Positions 14,247 to 23,551 of a stretch of DNA of 28,652 bases are shown piece after piece. Position numbers and translations under genes: made by a program. Numbering within the stretch: the first letter of the stretch is position 1; the number at the start of each line of letters is the position of its first letter. The stretch covers positions 1-28,652 of the IMG/VR virus record IMGVR_UViG_3300020207_002485. One strand, written 5' to 3'. The notes below the pieces were generated by a model. The model saw only the letters and a program-made list of their open reading frames with translations. It did not search any database and had not been told where the DNA came from. The stretch comes from a virus.

Positions 14247-15458
14247 ATGAGTTTACAAGATAGATTTAGAATAGATGAACTTGTTAAAAAAGGTTCAAAG
14301 GCAACGAAGATAGATACATCTAAAGGAATTGTTGTGCGTAAAGTTGATGGAAAGGAAGTAAAACCTGCTTCATTAAAAAAAGATAAACCATTTGGAACTG
14401 AACAAATTAGAGGAAAACAAATACAACCAAAATTAAAAACCGATTTATTAGAACCACAAGAACAAATACAGGAAGAACAAACATCATTTAGTGGTGAAAC
14501 ATCAGCTCCTTTAGAAAGACCGTATTACGATGAAGAGCAATTACAAAAGGCAATTGATATAAAAGTTGATGAGTTAATAAAAGAAAAAAAACCACCAAGA
14601 GATAGGTATATTAAATATGAAAAATATGAAGATAAACTTACTGAAATTGAAAGATTAATAAATAAAAATGGTGAGTTAACAGTTGAAAATGCCGATTTAT
14701 CTGCTATAATATCAACACTTGAATCTGAAATATCAGATTTACAAAACCAAGTAATTGCTGCTGAAACATTAACACGAACTGTTCAATCAGAATTTGATGC
14801 TTTAACTAAACGATATGAACAACTATTATCTGATTTCCAAAACTCGGTTTTAAAAGGAACTAAAGAAGGAATAGAAAGAGTATCGTTAACTGCACAAACA
14901 CGAGGGTTGGGTGCACAAAAAGAAACACTAGCATCTCAATTAGAATCTGAAAAAGAGATTGTTAAATCGTTACAAGCTGCAAATCAAACACTCCAACAAA
15001 CAATTGAAACAAACCAGCAAATTGCTCAACAACAGATTCAGGCAGCAAACCAACAAGTTAAAGCAGCTCAAGCAACAGCATCAACCGCGGCAAACTCTAA
15101 GAAGAAAAAAATTATTTGTAATGAACTTTATCATCAAGGGTATTTACCACAACACATTTGGGATGCGGATGAACGATGGGGTGATAAAAGATTCGTTACA
15201 GACCCTAAGTTGGTTATTGGATATCAAATGTGGGCAAGAAAAGTTGTGGAGTTTATGAGAAGAAAACCTCAATACACTCCAATTATATATTTCTTATGTA
15301 AACCATGGACAGAATGGATGGCATATGATTTAGGTGTATTACCAAAAAATAATTTAAGAGGACAGTTTACTCAATGGGTGGGTAGATATTTCTCTTATAT
15401 GGTTTATGATTTATATGGTGGAGATAAACTTTACCAAAGATACTTAAACTCTAACTAA
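14247..15458 (+). CDS. Coiled-coil tail fibre/connector protein
   Basis: A 403-residue protein with a basic N-terminus (1-75), a proline/glutamine linker and a long coiled coil (about 120-285). The coiled coil is rich in E, L, Q and A (ELTVENADLSAIISTLESEI; later QQIQAANQQVKAAQATAST). A compact C-terminal domain (287-403) begins KKKKIICNELYHQGYLPQHI and continues WDADERWG, YQMWARKVVEFMRRKPQYT and CKPWTEWMAYDLG. That C-terminal domain, with ICNELYxQGYL, is shared by fibre proteins of many phages, to my knowledge. It fits a trimeric fibre or whisker with a head domain. It starts one base after the previous stop and ends one base before the next start. Confidence 0.68.
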   Translation: MSLQDRFRIDELVKKGSKATKIDTSKGIVVRKVDGKEVKPASLKKDKPFGTEQIRGKQIQPKLKTDLLEPQEQIQEEQTSFSGETSAPLERPYYDEEQLQKAIDIKVDELIKEKKPPRDRYIKYEKYEDKLTEIERLINKNGELTVENADLSAIISTLESEISDLQNQVIAAETLTRTVQSEFDALTKRYEQLLSDFQNSVLKGTKEGIERVSLTAQTRGLGAQKETLASQLESEKEIVKSLQAANQTLQQTIETNQQIAQQQIQAANQQVKAAQATASTAANSKKKKIICNELYHQGYLPQHIWDADERWGDKRFVTDPKLVIGYQMWARKVVEFMRRKPQYTPIIYFLCKPWTEWMAYDLGVLPKNNLRGQFTQWVGRYFSYMVYDLYGGDKLYQRYLNSN

Positions 15459-15459
15459 G

Positions 15460-17517
15460 ATGGCTATAGAAGGATTTAAAGAAATAGTAGATAGAAGAGG
15501 ATACAAAGTAGAATCTGAAGATAGAAAAATCTTTGAGAGAGAGATTGGTAAGTCTTATTTCGGTCTTGGTAATGCTGATATGATTGAATTTATATTATTT
15601 GATTCAAATGAAAATCAATTACCACAAGGTGAAGATGGTAAGTTAGTTAGATACATAAACTTAAATGATTCTAATATTAATGAATATTTTATTATTTCAA
15701 ATAATAACTTTACAAAAAAATTAAACGGTGCTTCTGAGTTTATAGTTGATATTGAAAAATTAGTAAAGGAAGCTGGGTATTCAAGTGGTATTTTTAAAAC
15801 TCAGGTAACTTTATTAAATAGAAGAGCTGGTTCTGAACCTGGTAGTAATGATAAATTATGGATTCATGAAATTTCACCATCAAGAACTGAAATTAGAGTT
15901 TTACCTTTAAAAAATAAAAAACAACCAAACCCTGATTTAGATTTAAGATATAATTTATTTATTGGAAATTCACAATTTAGAGATGATACGATTTATTATG
16001 CAAAACAATATATTCAAAACATAACAACACAAAAAGTAATTGATTCTTTTTCTCGAATAAAAGGAACGCAAAAAGATACATCAACTTATCATTCTTTAAT
16101 AAAAAAAGAATTTAAAATTGAAAGTATTGAACTTTTTATTCAAAAAATTAGAGAAAAATTTATTGAATCTATGAATTATTTTATTGATGATAGAGAATGG
16201 AATATTGTAGATTTAAATTATGGTAAGCCAAAAAATAAATTAGATATTGTTGAATTATCGATAAAGACGATACATCAAGTATTCGAACAATCACTTGGAT
16301 TAATTATTCAGTATTATTTACCCAAAAGAACAATACAAGAAGATAATGAATTAACACCAGAACAACAGGTTACATTTGATGAGGTAAAAGAAATTTTGAA
16401 ATCGAGTGTATCTAATAATTTATACGAAGCAACTCAGCCTGATAAAATAGATGCTGTTATACGAGGTTGTATGGACCCTGATGCTTTAAATTATAATCCA
16501 CAAGCAAAAGAAGATGATGGGAGTTGTAAATATCAACAAAATGACCCAGACCCAATTGAGATTAAAGGTTGTACGGATGCTAGTGCGTTAAACTACAATC
16601 CAAAGGCAACACAAGATGATGGAAGTTGTAAATACAAAGATAAAGTTTCACAAAAAACTCAAACGTATTATGTTTGGTCTCAAGTAGCGAGTATAAAATA
16701 CAAACAAGATGGTGTAATAAAAAATTTACAAGGTATTGAATATGATTCATTTACAATAACATACGATGATAATACTTTTAAATTTAAAGGTGATGTAAGA
16801 ACAGTACCGAAAATAAAAGAAATAAAACCTGTACTTGCAAGTTATAGAATTACAAATGTAAGTAAAAAGAAAACGATAGTACAAAGGAATCGTCTAAAAG
16901 AACCATATCTAAGATATCCTGGTGATGAGTTTAGAGGATTTGGATATGGTGATAGAGATAGGTATGGATATGATTACGATAGGTTGGATTACATTGATGA
17001 ACCAATAGAAATATTTAAAGGCCAATCAATATCATTTACTTATAAAGATTCAAGTGGAAAACTTAAAACATCAGTTCCTTTGGCACCAAATAGTACAACT
17101 ACTATTTGTGCACAATTAGGTTCTGTGGTAACACCAGCTGGATTAAAAGCAACTCAACTTGGAGCTTGTGGTGGGATATTAACTGATGGTGGTGGGATAT
17201 TAACTGATGATAGAATTGACTTAACCGAAAATGCAAATACTGGTATTGGTGCTGGTGCACTTGGTGGGGTTGAGTTGGATTTAAGTGACCAAAATGAAAA
17301 GGCTTTATTTGATATTGTAACCGATACATATGACCAGGTAAATCAAACATCCACAAAACAATTTTTTGAGGACCAGAACAACAAAGCACTTGAACAATTT
17401 GCACCACAAGAAGAAACACGAGGTCAGAGCACAAGTGGTCAAAGTGCAGGACAAGGAAATTCGGTTAATAGAACATTAGATGGTAAAATAAAGGATAGAC
17501 AAGTAAATCAGATATAG
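15460..17517 (+). CDS. Large tail protein with two Bacteroidetes-type GC-DDGSC modules
   Basis: A 685-residue virion protein, possibly a baseplate/fibre connector. The N-terminal 320 residues resemble T4-like structural proteins (MAIEGFKEIVDRRGYKVESE, FEREIGKSYFGLGNADMIEF, LWIHEISPSRTEIRVLPL). Two 23-residue modules of the form GCxDxxALNYNPxAxxDDGSCKY occupy 336-358 and 370-392. Each has two cysteines and an acidic loop that could bind calcium. Beta-rich and tyrosine-rich stretches follow (DRDRYGYDYDRLDYID), then glycine-rich GGILTDG repeats. The C-terminal tail is glutamine-rich, like an assembly or disordered end. No enzyme motif is seen. The next gene carries a third copy of the module, suggesting the two act at the same site on the tail. 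Confidence 0.72.
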   Translation: MAIEGFKEIVDRRGYKVESEDRKIFEREIGKSYFGLGNADMIEFILFDSNENQLPQGEDGKLVRYINLNDSNINEYFIISNNNFTKKLNGASEFIVDIEKLVKEAGYSSGIFKTQVTLLNRRAGSEPGSNDKLWIHEISPSRTEIRVLPLKNKKQPNPDLDLRYNLFIGNSQFRDDTIYYAKQYIQNITTQKVIDSFSRIKGTQKDTSTYHSLIKKEFKIESIELFIQKIREKFIESMNYFIDDREWNIVDLNYGKPKNKLDIVELSIKTIHQVFEQSLGLIIQYYLPKRTIQEDNELTPEQQVTFDEVKEILKSSVSNNLYEATQPDKIDAVIRGCMDPDALNYNPQAKEDDGSCKYQQNDPDPIEIKGCTDASALNYNPKATQDDGSCKYKDKVSQKTQTYYVWSQVASIKYKQDGVIKNLQGIEYDSFTITYDDNTFKFKGDVRTVPKIKEIKPVLASYRITNVSKKKTIVQRNRLKEPYLRYPGDEFRGFGYGDRDRYGYDYDRLDYIDEPIEIFKGQSISFTYKDSSGKLKTSVPLAPNSTTTICAQLGSVVTPAGLKATQLGACGGILTDGGGILTDDRIDLTENANTGIGAGALGGVELDLSDQNEKALFDIVTDTYDQVNQTSTKQFFEDQNNKALEQFAPQEETRGQSTSGQSAGQGNSVNRTLDGKIKDRQVNQI
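16465..16533 (+). repeat. GC-DDGSC module, copy 1
   Basis: Codes for 23 residues starting GCMDPDALNYNP and ending DDGSCKY within the 685-aa tail protein. It shares the two cysteines, the NYN core and the DDGSC acidic loop with the copies at 16567 and 17682. Confidence 0.9.
16567..16635 (+). repeat. GC-DDGSC module, copy 2
   Basis: Codes for 23 residues starting GCTDASALNYNP and ending DDGSCKY, 11 residues after copy 1 in the same protein. It differs from copy 1 mainly in the non-core positions. Confidence 0.9.
17168..17209 (+). repeat. Perfect 21-bp tandem duplication coding a heptapeptide repeat
   Basis: The 21-base unit beginning GTGGTGGGATATTAAC is repeated exactly at 17168-17188 and 17189-17209. 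It keeps the reading frame and gives GGILTDG GGILTDD. It looks like recent replication slippage in a glycine-rich linker. Confidence 0.85.
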
Positions 17518-17525
17518 GATAGATA

Positions 17526-20500
17526 ATGATTAGACAAGAGTTTGCTATATACGATGATAATTTCAACAACGGATTCAACGAAGGATTCGATGATACTCTT
17601 CGTGTCGATGAGTTTGATTATGGAGTTGGAGGTGGTGGTGGTAGTATCATACGAGGCGGTGGAGGTACTACTATTATAAATGGATGTACAGACTCTAAAG
17701 CAAAAAACTATAATAGATTTGCAACAAGAGATGATGGTAGCTGTAGATATAATCCTCCAGCGTTACCAGTATTACTTGATAAAAGTAAAAGTATTACATT
17801 TACTATTGGGGTACAAAATGGAAAAGCAGCTAACGTATTTGTTGATGGTGTTTCTAATACAGTTACTAAGGCAGGATTAACTTTTACTGAAAAGGAATTA
17901 TTAACTCCTAAATTAATAAATGTAGTTTCAAATAACAAAGAAAAATCAATTGAAACGTATCGAATCAAAACATTACATAAAACAATATTTAAAAATATTA
18001 AACCCGTACTTGAAAAAGATTTTGATGATGATACGGTAATTAGAGATTTTGAAGATAGAATTAAATTTCGTTCTGATATAAATTTTAGACCAGATTTTAA
18101 TATTTTTGAATCTGGTAGACAACCTATTTTTAATATTGGTGGATTTGGAAACACAAGAATTCCTGCTATTGATTATGATAGACCAACAACAAGACCAACT
18201 CTTGGAATTGCACCGTATATACCACCAACAAACTTTAAGAAACCATCTTTAACATTTGGAACGTTTGAGTGGACTACTTATGAGTTAATAATTGAAAAAA
18301 GAGATACAAATGGTTCATTTATGCCATTTCCTACACCAAAGCCTCAAAAAATAAATGGAATAGAATTAATTGAAAAGGCAAGAGTAGTACCTTTATATTT
18401 TAGATTTCCTCAACTTCCTCCTCCACTTCCTATTGTAAATGTATTTGATATAAAAATAAAAGGAGATGTAAGTAGTGATGAGATTATTAGATATACTACT
18501 TCTGATGGACAAACTGGTTTAGTTCGTAATGGATTAAATCAAATAACAGTTAATAAAGTTGGAAAAGATACATCTTGTTATATACAATTTAATGGTATTG
18601 GTATAAATGATTATTCTCATCAAGTAGAATATAAGTACGAAAACAATACAGATAAAACAAGAGGAGAAACTAAAAAAGGAATTGATTCTACTTTTAATTT
18701 ATCTGTTGGTGAAAACTTTTTTAAAGTAACCGCAAATAAACAAGTATTTACTCCAGACCCAAGTTCACCTACAATTAAGGTAGAAAATAATAATGTAATT
18801 TTTAACATTGCTAATTCTGATGATGTTAACGTTGTTTATGATACAACATTTGCAGATAAAGTAATTTATACATTAGGTAATGTAGAACGAGAAATAGGAC
18901 CAAGTGGTGTAATTAATTTACAAAACTCAGATTTTCCAAATGGTGTTGGTAGGTATGTACTATATTTACAACCTGTTTCAGCACGAGGTGGTAGTGGTGA
19001 ACTTGAAAAAGTTATCATTACGGTAGAAAGTAAAGCTTATCTACCTGGTCCTGATATTACTCATATTAACTTTCCTCAAAATATCAAAGGTGCTGATTTT
19101 AAAGAATACAATATTGATTTTGAGGTTTCTTGGCAATCTATAAACACAAACTATATCTTAGTATATGCTGGTAAAGTTAGTGAAAGTAATTTAATTAAAA
19201 AAATCCCACCATCAGGAAACATTTCATTAAATGTAGCTGAAGTTATAAAAATTATTGGTAGTGATTTAGATGAAGATAGGGATGTTACTCAATTTAAACT
19301 TTTATTCATTCCTTATAATGAAGAGGGTGATGAAAGAACAGCAGGTAAAACTGAAGAAGCTACTATTACGTTTGATAAAGGAGATTTAAAATTAAGAAGA
19401 GCAAATGTAGTAAATGATTTAAAATCTGCATTTATTTCAAATAGAAATGTTTCTGAATTTGATGATTACGTTTCACCACTATTAACACATTATTTACATC
19501 TTGGTGATGGTGATAATAAATTAATTGGTACCTGGGCAATTGATGATAGAACTTTTTCTGAAGAATATAGAGATGAAGAAGATAATCAAATAAAATATAG
19601 AAATATTGAACCATCTCTTGTATTAAAATTATATGAACCTCTACCAATAACTATAAATGTTAATGATAAGGTTTGGATTTCTAAAGTTCATTCAATCCCA
19701 TTAATTGACCAAATAACAATTATTGATGATGTTACAAAACATTGTACACCTTTAACACCAAACTTTGATTTAGAAGTTGGAGATGATATCGGATATCAGA
19801 TTCTTGATGATTTAATTGCAAGTGGTTCAACGTCATCAACACAAGTTATTAATGAGTTTGTTTCATCAAGTGAATTTTCATTAGAAAACTTAAATATAAA
19901 TTTTGTATCATCATCTACAATGGTAAGTGGTGGAGTTGTTGTTGATACTACCAACGATTACAATTGGAAAGATTTTGTAAAATATTCATCAGCAGTAGAA
20001 AGAGTAGAAAATTTCTATTACAAAATAAAACTAATTAATCAATACGAAGCAAGATACGATTTATTAACATCTGGTTCAGATTGGACAGGTTCTGTTGCGG
20101 TAACAAATGAAGCAAACAAACAACTTGAAAAAATAAATGATGTTAAAAAAGGATTCGATGCTTTTGAAAAATTCTTATTTACATCGTCATCTGCCGATAA
20201 CTTTACATATCCAAAAACAAACAATACTGGTAGTTTAATAAATGCATTTAGTTCATCTGCTGTATCTTGGTATAATGGTGCTATAGAATCTGCAGAAATA
20301 TACGATGAATCAAATACATCAAGATTAACATATAACTTACCAAAACATATACAAGAAGATGATAAGGGTCAAGAGTTCATTTTATTCTTTGATATGATTG
20401 GTCAACATTATGATATCTTATGGACTCACATAAAAGGATTCTCACAATCTAAAAAATTAGAACACAAGTTCGATGGTGGTATTACAAATGATTTAGTTTA

Positions 20501-22832
20501 TCATATGTTAGAATCTCTTGGTTGGGATGCTGATATGGGAGTTCAATCTCAATTACTTTGGGAATATGCCTTCGGACAACACTCAGATGGAACTCAGATA
20601 ACCGAGATGAGTGGTAAGAGTAGACAACAAGAAGTTTGGAGAAGATTACTAAATAACTTACCATATCTTTATAAACACAAAGGAACTAAAAGAGCTTTAC
20701 ATGCGGCAATGTCGTGTTACGGTGTACCCGCTTCTTTATTAACAGTAATCGAATTTGGTGGACCAAATGATGTAGATACTTCTGGTACTACTAAATTTAC
20801 ATTCGAAGATAGAACTGCAGCAATTAACATAAGTGGTTCTCAGAGAATAGATGTACCTTGGAAAGAATATTCAGGTACTTCAGAATATCCAAATTCAGTT
20901 GAATTAAGATTTAATACAGAAGTTAGAGGAAATCAACAACTAATTAGTGGTAGTGATTGGAGTTTAAATTTATTAGCAGATACTGGTTCATTAGCTAAGA
21001 TTCAATTAGTGGTAGGTTCTGAATCAGCATCTACTGATACAATTCCATTCTTTAATGATGAATATACACAAATAGTTGTAAACAGAGAAACGGGTAGTTC
21101 TGATACATTTGAAGTATTTGTAAAAGAAGGATTCCAGGAAAGAATTAGAAACCAAGTTTCTGCTTCATTAACTACATCAGAAAAAGGATGGACGAGTGGT
21201 TCATATATTTCAGTCGGTGGAACTGATATAACAGGTTCAGTTGATGAATTCAGATTATGGACAACTGCTATTTCTGAATCTAAAATAGATAACCACACTT
21301 TATTACCAGATGCAATCGATGGTAATCATGTTTCATCTTCAACTGAAGATTTAATTTTTAGATTAGATTTTGAATATCCAAAAAATAGAAGTACGAGTGG
21401 AGACCCAAATATTAAGAATGTTTCTATAAATCGTTCTTATGGAGAATCTTATGCAACCGCATCTTTATTTGATAATAATACTACCTATCCATATCACTAC
21501 ACACCATATGATAGAACAGTAACTGCGGATGTACCTTCAAGTGGATTTAACTTTAGTAACAAAGTAAGATTTGAAACTCAAACAAAGATTACAGAATTAT
21601 CTTATAGAAGTAGAGCAACTAAAAAATCGTATGACCAAGCACCAATCGATTCGGATAGATTAGGATTATTCTTCTCACCAATCAAAGAGATTAATATGGA
21701 TATCCTTAAATCTCTTGGTTCATTTAATATTGATAATTATATTGGTAATCCACAAGATGAATATTCTGATGAATATACTGAATTAAAACAACTAAGAAAT
21801 TATTACTTTGATAGATATAATTTAAATTTATACGAATATATTCAACTTGTAAGATATATTGATAAATCATTATTTGAAACACTTGAATCTCTTGTACCCG
21901 CAAGAGCAAAAGTATCAAGTGGATTATTGATTGAACCACATATTCTTGAAAGAAGTAAAACTAAATGGAACAGACCTACATCTGAAAAGAAAGATTATTC
22001 AACAATAATAGATGTAGAAAGTGATGTTAATGTAAGTTCAACAAACCCACAATATTCAATGAGTTTGGATGTTGAACAAGATGTTAACTTAAGTGGAACA
22101 TCACCATTTTATTCATCTACCATCAATGCAGAGGCCGATGTTAATCTAACAGGTACAGCTCCTTTTTATTCTTCAAGTATAAACACAGAAGAAGATATTA
22201 ATTTAATTGGAGAAATGACCGTAAACTCTGGCTCTGATATGGGTGGTATTGTATTTAACATTGATGCAAAAATTACAGGTTCTATACAAGGTCAATATGA
22301 TTCTACAAAATATCAACAAATAGGAATGGACCCTGATTCATTATCAAGATTAGGATTTGGATTATATGGTGAAAATGGAAATTCACAGAGAACTTATATA
22401 GATGCATTTGGTAATGTTCAAAAAGATAGAGTTAAGATATATTTATTAAAACAATCTTATACTGAAGATGTACCGCAAAATAGAGATTTCTTTGATGCAT
22501 CAAGAGGTAGAGAATTTGTAACACAAACAAAATACAGATACAAAGTAAATATATTACCATTTACAGGTTCAGATGGAAATGAGATGAGTTCTTCTGTTGG
22601 GGGTGATATTGTTGAAGTAACACCACTTGATGGATACTTCCCACTACATTATAGAAATGTTGGTGATTTGACAAGTGGATTGGAAAATTCATTTCATAAT
22701 GGTTCAAAACAAACTGCAGCTACAACTACCGATGGTGGTTCACCTGTACAAACATTTACAACAAATCCTAACACATTGAGAGTAAACGATAGTGGTAGAG
22801 GAAGTGGAGAACCAATTTTAGAAGTAGATTAA
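17526..22832 (+). CDS. Giant tail protein (1768 aa) with GC-DDGSC, P2 gpI-like, lectin-like and repeat regions
   Basis: The longest gene, likely a distal tail/fibre-base protein. Residues 1-52 are acidic then glycine-rich. The GC-DDGSC module (GCTDSKAKNYNRFATRDDGSCRY split by its core) is at 53-75. Beta-rich Ig-like segments run to about 620. From about 620-1060 comes a T4-like structural region (LKSAFISNRNVSEFDDYVSP, FILFFDMIGQHYDILWTHIK). It ends in EVWRRLLNNLPYLYKHKGTK (1036-1055), reminiscent of P2 gpI-type tail proteins. A LamG/concanavalin-like region covers about 1110-1260 (SVELRFNTEV, ITGSVDEFRLWTTAISESKI), suggesting glycan binding. Residues 1493-1568 hold four 19-residue repeats. 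The last 200 residues are beta-rich. Role in host receptor recognition is inferred. Confidence 0.78.
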   Translation: MIRQEFAIYDDNFNNGFNEGFDDTLRVDEFDYGVGGGGGSIIRGGGGTTIINGCTDSKAKNYNRFATRDDGSCRYNPPALPVLLDKSKSITFTIGVQNGKAANVFVDGVSNTVTKAGLTFTEKELLTPKLINVVSNNKEKSIETYRIKTLHKTIFKNIKPVLEKDFDDDTVIRDFEDRIKFRSDINFRPDFNIFESGRQPIFNIGGFGNTRIPAIDYDRPTTRPTLGIAPYIPPTNFKKPSLTFGTFEWTTYELIIEKRDTNGSFMPFPTPKPQKINGIELIEKARVVPLYFRFPQLPPPLPIVNVFDIKIKGDVSSDEIIRYTTSDGQTGLVRNGLNQITVNKVGKDTSCYIQFNGIGINDYSHQVEYKYENNTDKTRGETKKGIDSTFNLSVGENFFKVTANKQVFTPDPSSPTIKVENNNVIFNIANSDDVNVVYDTTFADKVIYTLGNVEREIGPSGVINLQNSDFPNGVGRYVLYLQPVSARGGSGELEKVIITVESKAYLPGPDITHINFPQNIKGADFKEYNIDFEVSWQSINTNYILVYAGKVSESNLIKKIPPSGNISLNVAEVIKIIGSDLDEDRDVTQFKLLFIPYNEEGDERTAGKTEEATITFDKGDLKLRRANVVNDLKSAFISNRNVSEFDDYVSPLLTHYLHLGDGDNKLIGTWAIDDRTFSEEYRDEEDNQIKYRNIEPSLVLKLYEPLPITINVNDKVWISKVHSIPLIDQITIIDDVTKHCTPLTPNFDLEVGDDIGYQILDDLIASGSTSSTQVINEFVSSSEFSLENLNINFVSSSTMVSGGVVVDTTNDYNWKDFVKYSSAVERVENFYYKIKLINQYEARYDLLTSGSDWTGSVAVTNEANKQLEKINDVKKGFDAFEKFLFTSSSADNFTYPKTNNTGSLINAFSSSAVSWYNGAIESAEIYDESNTSRLTYNLPKHIQEDDKGQEFILFFDMIGQHYDILWTHIKGFSQSKKLEHKFDGGITNDLVYHMLESLGWDADMGVQSQLLWEYAFGQHSDGTQITEMSGKSRQQEVWRRLLNNLPYLYKHKGTKRALHAAMSCYGVPASLLTVIEFGGPNDVDTSGTTKFTFEDRTAAINISGSQRIDVPWKEYSGTSEYPNSVELRFNTEVRGNQQLISGSDWSLNLLADTGSLAKIQLVVGSESASTDTIPFFNDEYTQIVVNRETGSSDTFEVFVKEGFQERIRNQVSASLTTSEKGWTSGSYISVGGTDITGSVDEFRLWTTAISESKIDNHTLLPDAIDGNHVSSSTEDLIFRLDFEYPKNRSTSGDPNIKNVSINRSYGESYATASLFDNNTTYPYHYTPYDRTVTADVPSSGFNFSNKVRFETQTKITELSYRSRATKKSYDQAPIDSDRLGLFFSPIKEINMDILKSLGSFNIDNYIGNPQDEYSDEYTELKQLRNYYFDRYNLNLYEYIQLVRYIDKSLFETLESLVPARAKVSSGLLIEPHILERSKTKWNRPTSEKKDYSTIIDVESDVNVSSTNPQYSMSLDVEQDVNLSGTSPFYSSTINAEADVNLTGTAPFYSSSINTEEDINLIGEMTVNSGSDMGGIVFNIDAKITGSIQGQYDSTKYQQIGMDPDSLSRLGFGLYGENGNSQRTYIDAFGNVQKDRVKIYLLKQSYTEDVPQNRDFFDASRGREFVTQTKYRYKVNILPFTGSDGNEMSSSVGGDIVEVTPLDGYFPLHYRNVGDLTSGLENSFHNGSKQTAATTTDGGSPVQTFTTNPNTLRVNDSGRGSGEPILEVD
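17682..17750 (+). repeat. GC-DDGSC module, copy 3
   Basis: Codes for 23 residues (53-75 of the giant protein), GCTDSKAKNYN onward to DDGSCRY. It is the most diverged copy, keeping both cysteines, NYN and DDGSC. It sits directly after a glycine-rich hinge. Confidence 0.88.
22002..22229 (+). repeat. Four 57-bp (19-aa) tandem repeats in the giant tail protein
   Basis: Four units at 22002-22058, 22059-22115, 22116-22172 and 22173-22229 encode TIIDVESDVNVSSTNPQYS, MSLDVEQDVNLSGTSPFYS, STINAEADVNLTGTAPFYS and SSINTEEDINLIGEMTVNS. The core is D/N-x-E-x-D-V/I-N-L/V. The spacing and alternation suggest a short beta-solenoid or a stalk. Confidence 0.88.
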
Positions 22833-22862
22833 TAAAGAAAAATAACTAAAAATAATAAATGT

Positions 22863-22872
22863 TATATTTATA
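22863..22872 (+). promoter_or_regulatory. T4-type late promoter
   Basis: A perfect TATATTTATA lies in the 69-base gap after the giant gene, 29 bases before the ATG at 22902. It drives the 209-aa and 409-aa virion genes up to the terminator at 24802. Confidence 0.78.
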
Positions 22873-22901
22873 TATTGAACAATAACAAGGAATTTTAAAT
22901 T

Positions 22902-23531
22902 ATGGCTTATTTAGATAATACCGAAATCACAGTAGATGCAATTCTCACAAAGAAGGGTAGGGAGAAGTTAGCAGCTGGGCAAGGTTTAAACATCACAAAG
23001 TTTGCTTTGGGTGATGATGAAATTGATTATACCCTTTACGAACCAGCACACCCAAAGGGAAGTGCTTATTATGATGCTTCTATTAAGGCAATACCTGTAA
23101 CTGAAGCTTCACCAGATGAAACTCAAGTTTTAAGATATAAATTAGTTACCTTACCTAAAGGTACAACTAAAATTCCTAAAGTTGAGTTTGGAGTCCCTTC
23201 AATTTCTACAACTCAAAATGGTGGACAGGTGAACTTATCACCAACAACTTCACCAAGTGGTAATACACAAAGTGGATATACGGTAATTCTTGCTAACAAG
23301 AATGCTGGTTCAATCGTTGGTAGTGGATTAGCAGATGGAGCAGGAGGAACACCAACATTCTTAGGTGATGAATTAACTGCAACGGCAGCAGTTGAGACTG
23401 GATTAACATTCACATTTATCCCTAACCCAAATATTACAGCAACAATTAAAACAACGATTACAGTATATGGTAACGAAACTGGTGGTTCACAATCTATTCC
23501 AGTAACAATTACTTATGTACAACCAACATAA
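22902..23531 (+). CDS. Virion structural protein with conserved N-terminal domain, 209 aa
   Basis: A 209-residue protein. Residues 1-75 form a domain frequent in marine T4-like phages: MAYLDNTEITVDAILTKKGR, KFALGDDEIDYTLYEPAHP and GSAYYDASIKAIPVTEAS. The C-terminal 110 residues are threonine/glycine-rich with Ig-like beta pattern (TPTFLGDELTATAAVETGLT, TIKTTITVYGNETGGSQSIP). No transmembrane or catalytic motif is present. Threonine- and asparagine-rich C-termini of this kind suit an external decoration or fibre-tip position. Gene order places it with the tail genes under its own late promoter, so high copy number is plausible. Confidence 0.75.
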   Translation: MAYLDNTEITVDAILTKKGREKLAAGQGLNITKFALGDDEIDYTLYEPAHPKGSAYYDASIKAIPVTEASPDETQVLRYKLVTLPKGTTKIPKVEFGVPSISTTQNGGQVNLSPTTSPSGNTQSGYTVILANKNAGSIVGSGLADGAGGTPTFLGDELTATAAVETGLTFTFIPNPNITATIKTTITVYGNETGGSQSIPVTITYVQPT

Positions 23532-23551
23532 AAAACGGAGAATAATATAAA

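Noticed and set aside
14959-15258. Plus-strand 99-codon frame inside the coiled-coil protein
   Set aside because: It is an out-of-frame reading of glutamine/alanine-rich coiled-coil codons; the composition is lysine/glutamine-rich without pattern, and the main frame has a clear C-terminal domain.
17680-17880. 66-codon plus-strand frame at the start of the giant gene
   Set aside because: It overlaps the conserved GC-DDGSC module in another frame and shows no independent signal.
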